This document shows, in pieces, positions 1 to 9,274 of a stretch of DNA of 11,317 nt. The DNA is taken from the NCBI GenBank assembly GCA_900617975.1, contig UZAE01014911.1:1-11317 (forward strand), read 5' to 3'. The translations under genes were made by a program, and so were the position numbers. The DNA is from Rodentolepis nana. Its lineage: Eukaryota; Platyhelminthes; Cestoda; Cyclophyllidea; Hymenolepididae. Below the pieces are notes generated by a model. The model saw nothing but the letters and a program-made list of their open reading frames with translations, ran no database searches and was not told the DNA's origin. Every line of letters starts with the position of its first letter. Position 1 is the first letter of the stretch.

Positions 1-40
1 TGCCCAGGGTGCACCACGTGGAGGTAAGTCTATCGCCCAT
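1..40 (-). mobile_element. Retroposon copy A, 5' head only (cut by window edge)
   Basis: The first 34 bases match the right end of copy C at 33 of 34 positions (counted by eye) and include the shared core TGCCCAGGGTGCACCACGTG followed by GAGGTAAG. Copies B and C show that this end is the 5' head of an element lying on the minus strand. The body and 3' tail of this copy must therefore lie to the left of the window. Similarity to the other copies fades near position 35-40, so the exact end is uncertain and no target-site duplication can be checked. The near identity with copy C suggests both belong to the same young subfamily. Confidence 0.8.
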
Positions 41-745
41 ATCAATGGAATGATTTGACTAGTCCTGTGATTGCTAATTGGTGACAATATGCATATTTAT
101 GAAAAGTTTATGCGGGATATGAGTTTATTAATCAAATAAAGCTCCTTAGGTATTCACTATAGCCAATTAGGTTGTTGAAAACATTCTAGTTAAAATTACG
201 CTTTTGCTAATTATTCTAACGGTCTAGAAACGACAACAAGTAAGATACTATTGAAGTTCAAGTTTATGGAAAATTCCCGAGTGTGCAGTTTTCCATTAAA
301 GCCATTTATGTCAATTCGCCTTTATACACACTAATTACACTAATCAAAAGTTGGCAAATGAGAGCTCAGTTATTTCTCTAACTACTCTCTCCTTAAGTTT
401 AAAGATGGTATGATAATTTAAGGGTTAGAGGGAGTAAATAGCGCTTTTCCGTTTTCAACTAACCGTGTGCAAATAAGATTGTTACACATTACTGATAAAC
501 TCTCAAAGATAACACATTTGTTTCTTATAACTACTACAATTTCAATAAATATTTTGGCATAAAGGAGTGAGAAATTAATGACATTTAATAAAACGCCCTT
601 TCGTGGGTCTCTATGATAATTGATTCTTTATTTGACAAATACTGATCGAATACACCTGTCCTCTCGTTAACAACAATTCACAATTGACGGAATTTTACCT
701 TTTCGCTAGCATGCAGCAATGTCTAGTATACTGAAATTGCTTTCT
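41..745. other. AT-rich non-coding stretch
   Basis: I see no recognisable coding exon, RNA gene or repeat copy here. Stops are frequent in all frames. The sequence is plausibly intron or intergenic DNA upstream of the potassium-channel exon. Confidence 0.5.
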
Positions 746-770
746 GGGGAGGGGAGAGGGGGGGGGGTGG
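746..770 (+). repeat. G-rich tract with quadruplex potential
   Basis: Two GGGG runs, then AGA, then a run of ten G and T-GG, give four or more G tracts separated by one to three bases on the + strand. This fits the general G-quadruplex pattern. It may equally be a slippage-prone homopolymer. No gene lies next to it that would suggest a promoter role. Confidence 0.5.
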
Positions 771-2266
771 TGTTGGACATTTTTTTTGCGAAATGAAAGA
801 TTGTATGAGACTAACGCAATAATCATTTGCGAAGACATGATCTAGGGAATCCTCTACGTATTTTTTGCAATCCATGTGCTTTGAAAAGACATACTGTTTT
901 CATGAAACCTATTCATTATCTACCAACCATTTGTAATCCCTTAGGAACAATTATTAACAATTGCACTTTGGTTCCCTCAAAATTTATCCTATTTATATTT
1001 ACCTATTTATATTAATAGTAAGGAAAAATAATGATAAAAAGGGAATGCGTTTGTACTGTTATTCTGGACAGAATTGCATGAGCTTTTATGCGATCATATG
1101 ATCCCAATTTTAAATGGCACGCAAGTAAATGATTAAACAGCCTCGTCGCAGAGGGATATCTGATCTTTTTGATGAAACGAGATTGCAGTTTATTTTTAAA
1201 TATCTGCCACGATGTTTTAGTTAGCATTTATTATATTAAAAGACAAAACAGTGACTATGCACATTATTAGCCAATAATATTTATCTGGATCAAATGATGG
1301 CATTCTGATTCAAGATCAGCTATGAAAATATCCATGAACTAATTAGCATTCCTTAAATATAACCTGACAGTGTTGGCTTCGATTGTGAACCTCAACCCCC
1401 AAAAATGAAATAAAGGCAAACATGATTCAGGTGTCACAATCCAAAGAAAAATTTTTCTAATATAAATATTTAATATATATTTTATGCAATATAGAATTAA
1501 AGGACATTGTAGATAGGAAAACAAATGATGAAAACATCTTTGCACGCCGATTTGAAAGAAATCGATTTTGCCATATGAGCTGAACTCGTACAAAGTGGTT
1601 ATGAGGGTAGTTTCACCGCTTGGCTCGTACTGGTTGGTGAGGTTGCTCCCAAGGTCTAATTCGAAGTGTCCTTAAGTGCCCATAGGAATAGTACTATGAG
1701 CACAAACTGTTCAGGCACATTAGAATAGGTTGAAAGAGAGCAGAGGTCTTGCATCACAATGGACTTTAATCTGGGAAGGTGAGGAATGATTAAATGTCGA
1801 TTCGGGTTTCAGCTGGAATGGCGAAAAATCAGTTATCACTCAACTAGTTCCTTATATTTATATCTAGTGCTGATTTCGAATTCAGCAAAACTGGTCTAGC
1901 TGAGAAACTCGACGCTATACGCATTATCTCACCCACATTAGAAAAATTTTACTCCCTAGCATTCCATCATGGCCAAAACTCTAACACAAATGATTTAAGG
2001 TGCTGAATAAATTTTTATATTCTCGCATCTAAATATTCATTTTCCTCACAGTTTATATGTAATTACATTTTCACTTTTCGCTTCAAACTTGAACAGATAA
2101 TAGGTTATACAAAACCCCACCAAATTAAATCTGGATGCAAATAAAAGGTTCATTTTGGAGCAAGATCAAAAGGTAAAACGCTTGTGTGTTTGCATTTGCC
2201 AATTCTTGGTTCTTTCCCAGCAATTAGGGGAAAAATATGGCTATTAGGATAGGGGATGAGCTGAAG

Positions 2267-2268
<2 letters not shown>
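771..2268. other. AT-rich non-coding stretch
   Basis: The frames opening at 827-1015 (+), 1012-1227 (-) and 1339-1593 (-) have low-complexity, hydrophobic or Phe/Ile/Tyr-rich translations typical of random AT-rich DNA. They show no domain I recognise. A very AT-rich patch lies around 1460-1490. I see nothing else. Confidence 0.5.
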
Positions 2269-2299
<31 letters not shown>

Positions 2300-2305
2300 N
2301 NNNGG
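2269..2305 (+). repeat. Poly(G) tract with an N gap
   Basis: Thirty-one consecutive G (2269-2299) are followed by four undetermined bases (2300-2303) and GG. A purine-rich stretch (GAGAGGGTGGGATGGGAAG) follows. The Ns mark a small assembly gap, so the true tract length is unknown. Such a run can form G-quadruplex or triplex structure and is prone to polymerase slippage. Confidence 0.85.
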
Positions 2306-3380
2306 AGAGGGTGGGATGGGAAGAAGGAGTAAAAGCCAAGCAAAATTATATTTAAATGTATTGCACCTTTGTGGACACGCATAATTTGGATTTCAGCACA
2401 GATTTCAGGGCTAATTTACAAGTGGCTTTCAAAAGACCCACTTCTGGCAATCTAAATTGCTTGTTCTATTTGTCGGACCAGTCAAAGCTTGGTTCAAATT
2501 GGATAATTGACACCACGTCATCCAATTTCCAATCAACACGTCACTTATGCATCAAGCTGATTAATAAACATTTATCACTTTTTGGTAAATTTAGACAAAT
2601 TCAGCCCAGAAAACCATCTTCCATAACCCCTTTACGTAATGGATTTGAATGAAACTAAAAACACACCATAAATTTAATTAATAAATAAAACGATGAAAAG
2701 ACTTAATTTTTTTGCTTTGTCTATTTTTCCGTTTTTTCCCTTCTTCCAGAAGTGCCCTGATGCTACTGCAAAGGTAGTAGTAATTAAATTAAGCAGCCAT
2801 TCCACACCAATGTGCGAAAGATAGCGGTGCTTTCGAAAAGTAGTTATTTTGCCCTATGAGGGGTTTTTTCCAAACAAGGATGCAAAATACCCTTGACGAT
2901 AAAAAGGCTCAAAGTGAATTGGGAGATGTGAGTATAAAATTGGAAACACAAGTGGGTACAACTGGATACTCAAAAAATCGGAGTGACCTGAATTTAGACA
3001 AACCTGTTGAATTATCGTTAACCTACTTTAGAGAATAGGCGCCATTCTTCAAAGCAAGATATCAATAATAACTATCTCCAGGAAGAGAACTGAGAACTTT
3101 CGAAAAATTGAAAGTACTGAGGAGAAATGTCTTCACACTATGTGTAGTTTCCAATATTTTTTTGCATTACACAGATGCTCAATGCTACCTTCAAAGGGGC
3201 ATAGGAAGAGAGCAACCCATTACCCTCTCAGATATAGTCACCAGGAACTAACGGATCGAGATTTAATTGTTATTTTAAAATGGGCATGTAGACAATCATT
3301 CAGTTAATCATTGCCAATCAAACTCTTCGAGATGCTGTACGTATTCATTCTCCAGACGTCTAATTGCTTATAAGTTTTTA
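2306..3380. other. Non-coding stretch, no supported gene
   Basis: Open frames at 2356-2652 (+, 98 codons) and 2856-3038 (+, 60 codons) show no family I recognise and no convincing pair of splice sites. I treat them as chance frames. No repeat copy is seen. Confidence 0.45.
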
Positions 3381-3816
3381 GATAAATGACATTTCACTTA
3401 GTTCCAGTCAATTAATCAGAATTCTTGGCATGTTTCAAGTAGGAGGAGGAGGAAGACATCTAATAATAAACATTTTAAAAGAGGAAGAGTCTGAAAATTC
3501 TTCTGAACGCGAAAAGAGGACATTTTCTGTCAACGAGAAATCTGGCAAATGGTCATTGGCCTCAAAGACAAAAGAACGTGTCAAATTGAACATTTGGGGA
3601 CAATGGAGTAAACAAACACAAGTATGTGAGTCTGAAACCTTTGATTATGAAGCTAAAACATGGCTAGATGCAGACTTTGATGTCTCCTCAATTCTAATGG
3701 CATTAACTTTCTTTCCAATAATCAAACACGTTAAAGGAAGACAACTGAGGTTCAAATGTATGCAACTCAAAATAATCCTCAAAGTTCCTCAACGGGCATT
3801 CAATAGAACCCCATAA
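3381..3816 (+). CDS. Unassigned open frame, possible exon (weak)
   Basis: This is the longest open frame in the window. It follows an in-frame TAG at 3378-3380 and ends at TAA (3814-3816), about 144 codons, with the first ATG at 3430. The translation is mixed and charged: an acidic and serine-rich part (EEESENSSEREKR), then a basic Trp-containing part (KLNIWGQW). I recognise no domain. A plausible donor (CAA, then GTATGTGAG) begins at 3622 and would end an exon in phase 0. A purine-rich stretch at 3440-3500 lowers stop frequency by itself, which weakens the argument. It could be an exon of the potassium-channel gene, an exon of another gene, or chance. Confidence 0.18.
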
Positions 3817-5251
3817 TCAAAAAGTGTGAATAAGATAAGAATCATCACCATCAAAAAGTGAGTGAACAATTCTTTACTATAAGTAAAGCGGAATCGTAGA
3901 GATTGACTTTCACCGAATTCTTAAAGACAGTCACAATACACTCACTACACAAACCAAATTGACTGAGGAAAGCCAGACTCGGAGGAAGAAGAAGAAAAAG
4001 ATTATGATTATGATGGTGATTTTATGTAAGAGTATTTTCCGATACAAATGAGTGGAACTCAAGATTAACATTTCTTTTGCACTATAATATCGAGTTGATT
4101 GGATTTCCACATTCACATCTAGATATGTGGGGTCACTTGTGGTGATGTTGTCACTGAACTTATTGGTTAATCGGACTGCCAATCATTTGTCACATACCCA
4201 AGCCCATATAACAGAAATGGTTTTTGCTAAACAAAGAATAAAACGGGCCCGTGTTCTATAAGTCTGCCATTTTTCTCCTCATTAAGTCAGTGGCATCTGA
4301 GGGTCTCCATAAACATACGGTTTGATTGAGATTGGTTGATTTCAACTCACAATATTAAACAGACGAAATTACCTGAAATGGGAGAAGCCAAATGATTTTG
4401 AGTGAGAGTGATTTACCGAATGACAGTGGTGTGGTAGACAAAAAACGTATAAAGATCCTCCAAAATGAAGTTCTGAAATAACTTGGAATGATTTGGTTAA
4501 ATGAGCAAAGATTTGAAAAATCCAACGGATATTTGCTTAACTTTTAGTGTTTGTTTGAAGCTAATATCAAGGAGTACATTTAATTTAATTTGAGGTGACC
4601 ATTGAGAAGAAATTAGTCATTACTAATAATAAAATATGACCTCTAATTGTACCACCGTTGGATTTCTCCATGTCGCGTGAAAAATAGTATCTCGGAGAAG
4701 TGTGCTTCCATACCCATCCAATTTAGATGCGGTTACTTCACCTTTATTTTTACTTATTGGCGTTTATTTTCATATGAAATTACTATAATTGTGTTGTGGG
4801 TAATTATACAATTAATTCCAAGTTCACTATCTGAATCATTAATCACCGCTTGAAAATTGCATTGTACGCCGTCTGCACCATTAGATCGATGACAATCCCT
4901 TGAACATTCAGTAAGTGCCATAGCCATTCACAGTATTTAAGCCACCTTAAAAAGGGATAAACAAATATCTACACCTTAACAAGGTGACACCTCTATGCTA
5001 CCGTTCTGGGTAGATATGAGTGGAGCTTTCCTACAGTTAGCTCTGGCTTTTTCGAGTACAATGGCGTCCAAAATGTCTACTTAATCCCTCTGTTTGATTC
5101 GTTGTTTGGTTTTTAATTTCTCTCAATCACGCAAATGCTAATGTCCAGTGCTCATCTGAAATGAATGTTTATTAATGCATGCAAATACTGAGACACCTTC
5201 GACATGGCACGATTTCGAAAATCTGGTGGAAAGGGAAAAATGTCTCGTGGC
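3817..5251. other. Non-coding stretch
   Basis: A purine-rich run (GGAGGAAGAAGAAGAAAAAG) lies near 3980-4000. Its complement produces the Phe-rich translation of the minus-strand frame at 3931-4182, so I reject that frame. The frame at 4647-4853 (+) is hydrophobic and unrecognised. I see no repeat copy or RNA gene. Confidence 0.45.
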
Positions 5252-5327
5252 TTATCAATAATCAATGAGGCATTTCAAAAGGCGCAGATTAAGCGCCGAA
5301 TAGTACTTTCACATTAATTATTGATAA
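5252..5327. repeat. Nested inverted repeat (long AT arms around a GC hairpin)
   Basis: The arm TTATCAATAATCAAT (5252-5266) is the reverse complement of ATTAATTATTGATAA (5313-5327) at 14 of 15 positions. Between them sits a perfect GC-rich hairpin, GGCGC (5281-5285) and GCGCC (5293-5297), with a 7-base loop. The whole 76-base unit could fold as an extruded DNA cruciform or as an RNA hairpin with internal loops. The long unpaired segments between the two stems make it a poor match to a canonical miRNA precursor. Confidence 0.6.
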
Positions 5328-6534
5328 TTTAAACTTTGCGTTAGGCTATTTCCATGTCAATCCGTACCTACCAACTTAGTTAATTAAATCAGCTGCTACT
5401 AGGTCTTTCTTGTTAACGAGGGAAATTTTCATAAAGTGCCTGATTAGATTGAAAGTGATAGAATAACATTCGAGAAAAATAATAGAGAGTAGTGAAAATC
5501 GATGTGGAAGAATTTGCAAATGCAGGTCACTACTGAGGTAGATTGGAATTTATTACAATTTTTAAAATAACTATAACTTTTCAGAGAGAACACTTCATTG
5601 GTAACTCTGGCTTTTCGTTTAACAAATAATGTATATCCATATTTTAATGCCATTTACACACGTTCATTTCCTGCGGTGTTCAACACTGCGGGAAAAACGA
5701 GTTAGTGATAGCATCTAAGCATGAGAAGACAGCCAGTTGGGTTAATATAAATAAAGGATAAACAGGGAATCAAATCGAATTATCTCACCTTATTCAACTT
5801 TGTAATTTTACTTTTCGTCAGCCTTGTTTCTTTTTGGTGTTTCGTTTCAGTTAAGTTTAGGACTTATTGACCAGTTGGTTTGGAATGGTTGGTTGATCCT
5901 TTCATCCCTATGTAGCCAATCGCTTTTGATTTAAAAGAGCTGAGTAAAATTGTGGATTCAATTGAGTAGATTTTTGAAATTCCAGAAAGGCATTTTTGTC
6001 AGACATTATAAATTGATTGATGCTTGGCAGTTCAGAAAAACAAACCAATAAGTTAATGACTTCTATGACAACTCGTAAAAGCCAGTTAATCTACTGAATG
6101 GCCATTTGACATGCCGCGTTATTCACAAGAAAGTATGAATTTTAATTAAAATTACAGATTGCATTCTCTTTCACAAGAATTTTTTAAAAGATGTATAAGC
6201 ATTAATTTTGTTATTAATTAAAATTTTCACTTATTCCCAAATGAACTCCTTCTCATCCGCTAATAATTTATTCATGTCAAATAAAACGTGTCAAAATAGA
6301 TTAATATGAGTGATCAAATCCTGCACTTCAGATAATGCAGTCACACCATAATTCCAGTAGCCAATGGGAGTCACGAGTCTCGTCAGTCATATCTGATTTG
6401 GGCTTGATTAAAATGCGTGAAGACGCAAATAAAATGGCATATCGGGAGATTATCTTTTACTAACAGTTTCAGTGATTTCTAAATAAAGCAGAAAAATTGG
6501 GAAATAAATGTGGTGCGTGCCTCCCATAACTACT
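5328..6534. other. Non-coding stretch
   Basis: A perfect 16-bp AT palindrome, AATTTTAATTAAAATT, lies at 6138-6153. The minus-strand frame at 5444-5653 has no recognisable product. Nothing else is supported. Confidence 0.45.
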
Positions 6535-6559
6535 CCCCTCCCACCCCCCACCCCACCCC
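6535..6559 (-). repeat. C-rich tract; quadruplex potential on the minus strand
   Basis: The + strand reads CCCC-T-CCC-A-CCCCCC-A-CCCC-A-CCCC. The minus strand therefore has five G tracts separated by single-base loops, a pattern strongly favourable to G-quadruplex formation, and the + strand could form an i-motif. It lies about 1 kb upstream of the channel exon, on the template strand of that gene. Confidence 0.7.
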
Positions 6560-7539
6560 AGATTCTTAAATTCAAATTTAATATCAGTCTTTAGTGGTGC
6601 GTCTTTAGTCAAAGTTTGGCGGAAGCATCTACTCTCCACTTACATGGGAGAAACGGGATGTTACTTATAAAACGATGTGCCAAGCAAAGAGTGAACTGTG
6701 GATTCACTGAGGGGAAATCCCCCTGTTCATAAGAAAATGGGCCTTCATTCTTGAACTCTTTTGTCTAATAATCCAAAAATTTTCCACTCTTCAAATGCGG
6801 TCAGAAGTTTATTTGATGAGGAGCTAAAAGATTGGCTGAGAAAAGTTAAAGGCCACCATAATAGCAAAAATAATAAAGAGATCATTTTGGATCATTTTTC
6901 AAAAATGAAGGTAAAGTTGAGAGTTCAATTGTACTTATTCCTAATAATATCCAAACAACTGCCTATTCAGAATTGATTTTATTGGTGGTGATAAGAAATG
7001 CGGTTGATGCATGGGTCTGATATAACCTGACCCTAGCATGTTCTAATCTATGACGACGGTTCATGGGTACTTCAGGAGATGGAATTTCCGTAGTCAATAA
7101 TTAGAAAAAGTCATACCATTAATGGTTATGACATTAGTGATGAATTTTGGATTAGAAAATAAATGATGAGGGGTCAATTTCTAAATATAGTTTTTCATTC
7201 AATCATTCTGCAAGTTTCAAATGTATTTATTTATTTAAAAAACTCGTAGTAACTAATCCGTCTTCTCAGATTAACACCATGAAATCTAACTCCACCAGGT
7301 ATTCAAAATTTTTTATTTAATTAAGCAACCTGCGCAACCGGACAAAATTTCATTTAATTTATAAATAAATTGGTTCTCAAGACTCTCCAATGTTGTCAAA
7401 TTCAGCTCAAGTTGGGTATTTCTGTGGAAGCCCTACAGATCGGTTTCGTTCTCATCATCTAAGTCATCTACAAAAAATACGAAAGACAACTTCGAGTAGA
7501 GTAAAAAATGAAAATTTATTTGCTTTTTTCTTTGTGAAG
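6560..7539 (+). other. Intron upstream of the channel exon
   Basis: This is presumed intron sequence leading to the acceptor at 7538-7539. The last part carries a strong polypyrimidine tract (TTATTTGCTTTTTTCTTTG, 7517-7535). The open frame at 6755-6976 (+) includes a lysine- and aspartate-rich stretch and a possible donor (AAG, then GTAAAG) after 6910. I do not recognise it and it does not resemble the channel's cyclic-nucleotide-binding domain. The frame at 7390-7608 runs across the acceptor in a different frame and is rejected. Confidence 0.5.
7527..7539 (+). promoter_or_regulatory. 3' splice site of the channel exon
   Basis: A T-rich tract ends in GTGAAG at 7539. Cutting here leaves GA to complete a glycine codon, so the intron is phase 1 and interrupts the conserved Leu-Gly-Lys. 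Protein similarity starts exactly here. Alternative AGs at 7573-7574 and 7595-7596 would remove conserved residues. Confidence 0.8.
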
Positions 7540-7754
7540 GAAAATGTGATCTCTTTGGCACGGATATCGATCAGCGACCATTTATTGGTTTATCAGCCTT
7601 TAACGTGAAAGCACTCACCTACTGCGAGCTGCAATACATCATGCTCGATTCATCCTTATTCAACGTCCTTGACCTTTATCCAAACTACTCTAAGGAGTTC
7701 TCAGCTGTTCTACACGATGAACTTTCGTTTAATATCAAAGAAGGTTACGATCCG
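7540..7754 (+). CDS. Internal exon of an ELK-type (KCNH) voltage-gated potassium channel
   Basis: This 215-nt exon encodes 71 full codons, after two bases that complete a split glycine codon. The product is the C-terminal part of the cyclic-nucleotide-binding homology domain of an EAG/ERG/ELK potassium channel, a cytoplasmic domain that tunes gating of the tetrameric plasma-membrane channel. The visible motifs are GKCDLFG at the start (family pattern LGKGD.xG), NVKALTYCELQ (residues 21-31, a family hallmark), VLDLYPNYSKEF (42-53) and HDELSFNIKEG (58-68). Within the last, F-N-I (63-65) sits where KCNH channels carry the intrinsic-ligand tripeptide (YNL or FNL). LTYC-LQ, LYP-Y and HDLxYNxxEG are closest to the ELK subgroup (KCNH3/4/8), from memory of the family. 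The acceptor is a strong pyrimidine tract ending GTGAAG at 7539; the donor is CCG then GTATGT at 7755. The frame upstream has a stop at 7509-7511. A start at the GTG at 7605 is wrong, because the frame is open and homologous upstream of it. KCNH membership is firm; the ELK subgroup is likely. Confidence 0.9.
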
Positions 7755-7760
7755 GTATGT
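7755..7760 (+). promoter_or_regulatory. 5' splice site after the channel exon
   Basis: GTATGT directly follows the codon CCG at 7752-7754, so the intron is phase 0. Beyond it the frame continues only briefly and loses family similarity, ending at a stop at 7803-7805. Confidence 0.8.
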
Positions 7761-8200
7761 GTTAAAAAGCTTATTTTTAGTGAAATTTGTGCGTTTGCTA
7801 CTTAACTTTACTGTAACATACGTACTTCATATAGCTTATTAAATTGGTTTTTCAACCTGGTCTTCTAATTTGAGGATTGATGACTCTAACAGCTATTGGC
7901 TATAAGGAATGTGCGCATATCTTCCATTCCCTTCCTACTAGCACTTCAGGCATTAGGGGATGATACAATTTATTAACTACGCGGTTCATATAACTTCCGA
8001 TGAACGTCTGATGACTAATCTAATGCCTGCTTGGAAGGAAGTAACGGTTTATCACATAGAGCAAATAGTGCCAATACATAACCTAGAATGAACACTCATA
8101 AATATGGTTAAGTCTAATTTTAGATTACAATAATGGTTCGTTTTATTGAACTTTTAACAGTCATAAATTGGAATGTACAGTTTGCTGTTACTTATCCCGA
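7761..8200 (+). other. Intron downstream of the channel exon
   Basis: This is presumed intron sequence up to the left duplication of retroposon copy B. I see no exon, RNA gene or repeat in it. Confidence 0.5.
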
Positions 8201-8213
8201 TCTTCTTGAAATA
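8201..8213. repeat. Target-site duplication, left, of copy B
   Basis: TCTTCTTGAAATA is repeated exactly at 8545-8557, immediately after the retroposon. The 13-bp length fits insertion by target-primed reverse transcription. Confidence 0.85.
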
Positions 8214-8544
8214 TTTATTTATTTATATCAAATGACAGACGTTTTGATAGTCATCATTAGCCTTTTATTTGACTTCAGGCTTCACAGAGAGGAGGGAACA
8301 TCAAAGTGAAAAAAAAGTTTAGAGGAAGAGGGAGGACAGTAGAGTGTTTCAAAAATGTAAAAAAGACAGACACAAAGGCAGAAAAGAAGGTGAGGTGAGT
8401 ACTCTGAAAGTAGTTGAAATTGACATACAGTGGGTTGATGATAGTTTGAAGTGAGAGATTAACTGTCGGTTAATCGACTTTTTTGCCGTATGAGTATACG
8501 TTGCCCAGGGTATACCACATGGAGGTAAGACTGTCTCACATCCC
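8214..8544 (-). mobile_element. Complete SINE-like retroposon, copy B
   Basis: This 331-bp element is bounded by a perfect 13-bp duplication. It aligns with copy C along its whole length, with about 85% identity over the right-hand 115 bases (by eye) and less in the purine-rich middle. Next to the left duplication is TTTATTTATTTATA, which on the minus strand is a 3' tail of TAAA units. The element therefore runs 5' to 3' on the minus strand, with its head at 8544. It has no coding capacity, no terminal inverted repeats and no LTRs, so it depends on another element's reverse transcriptase. A tandem-repeat tail instead of poly(A) suggests an RTE- or CR1-like partner (inference). The head departs from copies A and C (CCACATGG for CCACGTGG, GGTATACC for GGTGCACC), so this looks like an older or divergent copy. 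I see no convincing tRNA A/B boxes. Confidence 0.88.
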
Positions 8545-8557
8545 TCTTCTTGAAATA
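8545..8557. repeat. Target-site duplication, right, of copy B
   Basis: This TCTTCTTGAAATA is an exact copy of 8201-8213 and fixes the head end of the element at 8544. Confidence 0.85.
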
Positions 8558-9274
8558 CTACCTCGGTATGAAGAGAAGGTGCTCTGATCGAAGAATAAGC
8601 CCATTTTATTAATTTGGCCGTTGAGACGTATTTTTTCATAAGAAGTGCCTTGAAACAGTTCCGCTTGTGTTAATAAGTCAAAAAAGGTCGAACGAATTTT
8701 CTGTTTCATTTTCTTCTTATTCAAATGTATGGCCTTTTCTTTCCTTGCCCAAATACCAATGATTAATACCTACTTTAGGTGATACCATTCGCGAAGTTAT
8801 GCGCGTTTATTTAATTACTTGATGGGAAGAGGAAAGATTGCTTGGTTAAGTAAAGGCCTTTTGAAGTATATTTAACTAATTAAACTATTAGGCGAGGCCT
8901 TCTTAGCATAATCTAATTGAATTATTAAACAAAGTCGAATATTGTTAAATAAAATCTCAGACAGACGACTCAATGTGCTTATGGCACGCATAATTTACTT
9001 TTGACCTAAACAAAATCTAAATGGACATTTTACAAAGGTATTCGTAGGATTCGTTCTATGTTGGGCATGATGTGTATCTATTTCTGAACACCAATTTTAG
9101 TAAGTATCCATGTTCTCAAAAAATAAAAATGATCTTTTATGAGGAGGATGACCGGAGATGTAGAGTCCGACCATTTAGAGGAATAGTTCTATTGAGAATT
9201 AAGAACATCCGCCTATTTATAGTTGGGAACGAACTTAATTGGGACTAAGGTGATTCCTTGAGTACTATCGATAA
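8558..9274. other. Non-coding stretch between the retroposons (left part)
   Basis: This is AT-rich, with no exon that I can support. The minus-strand frames at 8349-8639 and 8536-8724 cross the retroposon boundary and are chance frames. Confidence 0.45.

Noticed and set aside
2491..2502. GGTTCAAATTGG, resembling a tRNA B box
   Set aside because: No A box or cloverleaf arms are visible at the right distance upstream.
2356..2652. 98-codon + strand frame
   Set aside because: Not recognised, with no good acceptor and donor pair. The length is near what chance allows in a window of this size.
3931..4182. 83-codon minus-strand frame with an Ile/Phe run
   Set aside because: The run is only the complement of a GAA-rich purine stretch, and no domain is visible.
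7390..7608. 72-codon open frame just upstream of, and overlapping, the exon
   Set aside because: It is in a different frame from the channel exon, contains the translated polypyrimidine tract (Phe run) and has no recognisable domain.
7605..7805. Stand-alone gene starting at GTG 7605 and ending at TAA 7803
   Set aside because: The family similarity continues upstream to 7540 and stops at the donor at 7755. It is an internal exon, not an independent gene.
8008..8014. CTGATGA, as in the hammerhead ribozyme core
   Set aside because: No properly placed GAAA and no flanking helices were found, so the ribozyme core is incomplete.
8468..8482. CGGTTAATCGACTT in copy B, recalling the TTAATCGG segment of cestode spliced-leader RNA
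   Set aside because: Only about eight bases are shared, copy C has TTAATAG instead, and no donor-plus-Sm-site layout follows. It is not enough for a spliced-leader gene.
8214..8544. Copies B and C as the two LTRs of one retrotransposon or TRIM (2.3 kb apart, same orientation)
   Set aside because: Each copy has its own, different target-site duplication. A single LTR element would share one pair outside both repeats. B and C are also too divergent.
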